From a bacterium (GTDB lineage Bacteria > JAMCPX01): 63,283 nucleotides of DNA. The notes below the pieces were generated by a model. It did not search any database. It saw only the letters and a list, made by a program, of their open reading frames with translations, and was not told where the DNA came from. The translations under genes were made by a program, and so were the position numbers. The stretch is taken from contig JAJYUJ010000015.1 of assembly GCA_021792615.1 (NCBI GenBank), positions 1 through 63,283 on the forward strand, read 5' to 3'. Below are positions 60,091 through 63,283 of the stretch, piece after piece. The first letter of the stretch is position 1; every line of letters starts with the position of its first letter.

Positions 60091-60171
60091 GATACGCTTG
60101 AGAATAAGAAACATATTGACACAGGGAAAAGGGTATGCTACAAAATAAAAATTTCATTTTTGGAGAGATAA

Positions 60172-60546
60172 GTGACAACAATTAATCAGCTTATACGGGG
60201 AGCAAGGAAGAGGATGAAGTCGAAGAGTAAGGCGGCAGCTTTACAGAGTAATCCTCAGAAGAGAGGTGTGTGTGTAAGGGTTTATACGACGACACCGAAG
60301 AAACCGAACTCCGCCTTAAGAAAAGTTGCAAGAGTAAGATTGACGAACGGGATGGAAGTGACGGCTTATATACCGGGCATAGGGCATGAGCTTCAGGAAC
60401 ATGCCGTTGTGCTTGTACGGGGCGGAAGGGTAAGGGACCTGCCCGGAGTTCGTTATCATATCATACGGGGTTCATTGGACACAACCGGAGTTAAAGAGCG
60501 GAAAAAGGGGCGTTCGAAGTACGGCGCCAAGAAACAAAAGGCATAA
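60172..60546 (+). CDS. rpsL: 30S ribosomal protein S12
   Basis: A 124-residue S12 starting with GTG at 60172 ([20 protein letters not shown]); GGAGAG lies just upstream. The streptomycin/decoding loops [18 protein letters not shown] and [16 protein letters not shown] are present, with the wild-type Lys residues at the usual resistance positions. First gene of the str operon. Confidence 0.96.
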   Translation: MTTINQLIRGARKRMKSKSKAAALQSNPQKRGVCVRVYTTTPKKPNSALRKVARVRLTNGMEVTAYIPGIGHELQEHAVVLVRGGRVRDLPGVRYHIIRGSLDTTGVKERKKGRSKYGAKKQKA

Positions 60547-60556
60547 AGGAAATTAG

Positions 60557-61027
60557 ATGTCGAGAAAAAAGAAAGTTATACATGAGTTTGTTTTACCGGA
60601 AGCAGGATATAACGAAGAGTTAACGGCTAAATTTATCCGGTATATAATGAAACAGGGAAAGAGAATAACGGCCCAGAGGATATTCAATTCCGTCCTGAGT
60701 GAACTGCAAGTGAAGAAAAAAGACGACCCTGTGAGCGTATTTGTAAAAGCCGTTGATAATGTAAAACCAGTGCTTGAGACCAGATCAAGACGGGTAGGAG
60801 GAGCAACATATCAGGTACCGGTCGAGGTGCGTGAAAACAGGCAGATTGCACTTGCTTTCAGATGGATACTTCTGTCTGCACGTTCAAGAACAGAAAAAAC
60901 GATGGTGAATAAACTTGCAGGTGAGATACTCGATGCTTACGAGAACAAAGGGAATGCTATAAAGAAGAGAGAAGACACCCACAAAATGGCAGAAGCGAAC
61001 AGAGCTTTTGCGCACTACCGCTGGTAA
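60557..61027 (+). CDS. rpsG: 30S ribosomal protein S7
   Basis: A 156-residue S7, MSRKKKVIHEFVLPEAGYNE, then KFIRYIMKQGKRITAQRIFN, VGGATYQVPVEVRENRQIAL and RAFAHYRW at the C-terminus. It nucleates the 30S head and binds the str mRNA in some bacteria. Ten bases downstream of rpsL. Confidence 0.96.
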   Translation: MSRKKKVIHEFVLPEAGYNEELTAKFIRYIMKQGKRITAQRIFNSVLSELQVKKKDDPVSVFVKAVDNVKPVLETRSRRVGGATYQVPVEVRENRQIALAFRWILLSARSRTEKTMVNKLAGEILDAYENKGNAIKKREDTHKMAEANRAFAHYRW

Positions 61028-61081
61028 TATTCAAGGTCAGCATAACGAATAACAGGGAGCTTATTCTTTTAATAATTTTAT

Positions 61082-63148
61082 ATGGATAAAAAACTTATAA
61101 GAAATATTGGTATAATGGCGCATATAGACGCTGGTAAAACAACGACTACAGAGAGGATTCTGTATTATACCGGGGTCAACTATAAAATTGGTGAAATAGA
61201 TGACGGGACCACAACCATGGACTGGATGGAGCAGGAGCGGGAACGCGGTATTACCATTACGTCGGCATCCACGACCACGGTATGGAAAGGTTATCAGATC
61301 AATATTATCGACACGCCGGGTCACGTGGATTTTACGGTAGAGGTTGAGCGGTCGCTTCGTATTCTTGACGGTGCGATTGCAATTTTCGATGCCGTGAATG
61401 GAGTAGAACCTCAGTCCGAGACCGTTTGGCGTCAGGCAAACAAGTACAATGTACCAAGGCTTGCTTATATCAATAAAATGGACAGGGTTGGTGCGGACTT
61501 TAACATGTCGGTCGATATGATCAAGAAGAGGCTGAACGCAAATCCGGTCCCGGTGCAGATACCGCTCGGCAAGGAAAGTGATTTTAAAGGCGTCATAGAT
61601 CTTATTTCGATGAAGGCCATTGTATACGATGAAGATACGCTCGGTGCCAAATTTAGAGAGACGGAAATACCGAAAGAATATCTTATGGAAGCTGAGTTAA
61701 AAAGGGCACATACCGTAGAAATAATAGCGGAACTCGATGAAAAACTGACAGAAAAGTATTTATCGGAATCGCCGATAACCGAAGACGAACTGAAACAGAC
61801 TTTAAGAAAGGCTACGCTTGAGTTCAGGGCAGTGCCGGTTTTATGCGGTTCTTCCTTTAAGAATAAAGGTGTCCAGCCGCTTCTCGATGCAATTGTCGAT
61901 TATCTGCCGTCTCCAGCAGATCTCCCTCCCGTACTGGGCAAGGACATGGCCGGTAAGGAGCTGGCAAGAAAGATATCGGATGATGAACCGTTTTCGGCCG
62001 TTGCATTCAAAATCATGAACGATCCTTTTACCGGTCAGTTGACCTACATAAGGATATATTCAGGTATACTGTTATCGGGAAGCTATGTCTACAACTCCTC
62101 AAAAGATAAAACAGAACGGATCGGCAGGATAGTAAGAATGCATGCAAATGCGCGGCAGGACGTCAAGAAAGTGGAATCCGGGGATATCGTTGCAATCATA
62201 GGTTTGAAATACACGATGACCGGGGATACCCTTTGCACAAAGGAACAGCCCATCATACTCGAATCGATGGAGTTTCCTGAACCGGTGCTTTCGATATCCA
62301 TAGAACCAAAGACAAAGGCGGATCAGGACAAACTGTCGGGCTCGCTGTATAAACTTGCTACAGAAGATCCATCGTTTAAGCTGAGAGTCGATCAGGATAC
62401 GGGACAAACGATAATATCGGGAATGGGCGAATTACACCTTGAAATCATCATTGACAGGCTGAAAAGAGAATATGGTGTAGAGGCAAACGTCGGTAAACCG
62501 ATGGTTGCCTATAAAGAAACGATTACAAAAGAAGCGGGTGCAGAGGGCAAGTATATAAAACAGACAGGTGGAAGAGGCCAATATGGTCATGTTGTTTTCA
62601 AGGTAAGACCTGTATCGCTTGACAATGGTGTAAAATTCATAAACAAAATAGTCGGAGGTTCGATCCCGAGAGAATATATACCAGCGATTGAAAAGGGAGT
62701 TAAAGAGGCCGCTGAAAACGGTGTCCTGGGCGGGTATCCGGTTCTTGGTATCGAAGTAGAGGTTTACGATGGTTCATACCATGAAGTGGATTCATCGGAG
62801 ATGGCCTTTAAAATAGCTGCTTCAATGGCGTTTAAAGATGCCGTGGGAAGTGCTGCTCCTGTTTTGCTTGAGCCGGTCATGAAGATCGAAGTTACCGTTT
62901 CGGAAGAGTTCATGGGAGAAGTAATAGGAGATTTAAGTTCAAGGCGCGGAAAGATAATGGGTATGGAAATGCGGTTGAACATGCATATTGTAAGGGCAGA
63001 AGTGCCGTTATCGGAGATGTTTGGTTATGCCACGGATCTGCGTTCAAGTACTCAAGGACGGGGCGTGTTTACAATGGAATTTTCTCATTATGAAGCGGTA
63101 CCGGCGGCTATTGCTACCGGCATTCTTGAGAAATTGCAAGGTATTTAA
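61082..63148 (+). CDS. fusA: Elongation factor G
   Basis: A 688-residue translocase. G1 is [16 protein letters not shown]2 [11 protein letters not shown]3 [15 protein letters not shown] and G4 NKMD; domain IV loop [17 protein letters not shown] and the C-terminal [13 protein letters not shown] are normal. The ATG follows an AT-rich stretch without a well-placed ribosome site; GGGAGC lies about 25 bases upstream, so efficient initiation may depend on the rpsG message. Third gene of str. Confidence 0.96.
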   Translation: MDKKLIRNIGIMAHIDAGKTTTTERILYYTGVNYKIGEIDDGTTTMDWMEQERERGITITSASTTTVWKGYQINIIDTPGHVDFTVEVERSLRILDGAIAIFDAVNGVEPQSETVWRQANKYNVPRLAYINKMDRVGADFNMSVDMIKKRLNANPVPVQIPLGKESDFKGVIDLISMKAIVYDEDTLGAKFRETEIPKEYLMEAELKRAHTVEIIAELDEKLTEKYLSESPITEDELKQTLRKATLEFRAVPVLCGSSFKNKGVQPLLDAIVDYLPSPADLPPVLGKDMAGKELARKISDDEPFSAVAFKIMNDPFTGQLTYIRIYSGILLSGSYVYNSSKDKTERIGRIVRMHANARQDVKKVESGDIVAIIGLKYTMTGDTLCTKEQPIILESMEFPEPVLSISIEPKTKADQDKLSGSLYKLATEDPSFKLRVDQDTGQTIISGMGELHLEIIIDRLKREYGVEANVGKPMVAYKETITKEAGAEGKYIKQTGGRGQYGHVVFKVRPVSLDNGVKFINKIVGGSIPREYIPAIEKGVKEAAENGVLGGYPVLGIEVEVYDGSYHEVDSSEMAFKIAASMAFKDAVGSAAPVLLEPVMKIEVTVSEEFMGEVIGDLSSRRGKIMGMEMRLNMHIVRAEVPLSEMFGYATDLRSSTQGRGVFTMEFSHYEAVPAAIATGILEKLQGI

Positions 63149-63173
63149 TAAAGGGTAGGAGGTAGACAAAAAA

Positions 63174-63283
63174 ATGGGAAAAGCAAAATTTGAAAGGACG
63201 AAACCGCATCTGAACGTCGGGACCATCGGTCATATCGACCATGGGAAGACGACATTGACCGCGGCAATAACGAAGGTATTATC
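63174..63283 (+). CDS. tuf: Elongation factor Tu, 5-prime part only
   Basis: The first 36 codons of EF-Tu: [20 protein letters not shown] then [16 protein letters not shown], holding the G1 loop [15 protein letters not shown] (63158-63164) precedes the ATG. It is 25 bases after fusA in normal str order and is cut by the window end. Confidence 0.96.
   Translation, partial: MGKAKFERTKPHLNVGTIGHIDHGKTTLTAAITKVL

Overview
The window is a 63 kb stretch of chromosome from a Gram-negative bacterium. Outer-membrane traits are clear: a CsgG-family pore lipoprotein, a DUF799/GNA1162 lipoprotein, ExbB/ExbD, several lipobox signal peptides and an O-antigen-ligase-like protein. Gene content (B12-dependent class II ribonucleotide reductase, APS-reductase-type CysH with iron-sulfur cysteines, radical SAM enzymes, a bd-superfamily oxidoreductase carrying a c-type heme site, IS110) fits an anaerobic or microaerophilic lineage of the Desulfobacterota/Nitrospirota kind. 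No rRNA is present and a firm taxonomic assignment is not possible from the sequence alone.

Layout. 1-5.6 kb (minus strand): purC heads a tight cluster with a degenerate DegT-fold protein, an O-antigen-ligase-like protein, a UbiA prenyltransferase and a DNA-repair-type radical SAM protein. 5.8-9.6 kb (plus): a membrane TPR/Ser-Thr kinase, a PtsN-like IIA protein and mutM. 9.8-15.7 kb: a large secreted CocE-type esterase, an alpha/beta hydrolase and a two-subunit bd-superfamily oxidoreductase whose subunits look like paralogues. 15.7-23.9 kb (minus): a long run PHP-membrane protein, purS, purQ, purL, purF, pyrE, lipoprotein, exbB, exbD. 24.2-26.6 kb: nrdJ behind two NrdR-type boxes. 26.6-28.1 kb: two tandem stand-alone MshEN proteins. 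28.3-28.9 kb: glutaredoxin and an orphan groES with its own terminator. 29.0-32.2 kb: a FlgT/DUF799/CsgG/PEGA envelope cluster. 32.2-34.0 kb: pgsA, ogt and bioD.

34.1-40.4 kb is the most striking part: thrC, cysM, a JAMM metalloprotease, a ThiS/MoaD-like carrier fused to a NIL domain, moeB, two small DsrE-fold proteins, then cysH, DsrE2 and tusA. Together these look like a sulfate/sulfur-relay to protein-thiocarboxylate to amino-acid pathway, related to CysO-CysM-Mec and HcyS-HcyD systems but with a carrier whose Gly-Gly is buried in front of a methionine-sensor-type domain.

40.7-48.5 kb: an oxidoreductase, a peroxiredoxin, an IS110-family element with a candidate bridge-RNA region, and an AT-richer block of secreted proteins (C39-like/MopE-like, Big/CARDB-like, FGE-fold). 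48.8-56.6 kb: a GMC oxidoreductase, then on the minus strand tpx, purB, bioB, bioF and a TPR membrane protein. 56.7-63.3 kb: two tRNA-Val genes, thrS-infC-rpmI-rplT (infC apparently starts at AUA) and the str operon rpsL-rpsG-fusA-tuf, the last cut by the window edge.
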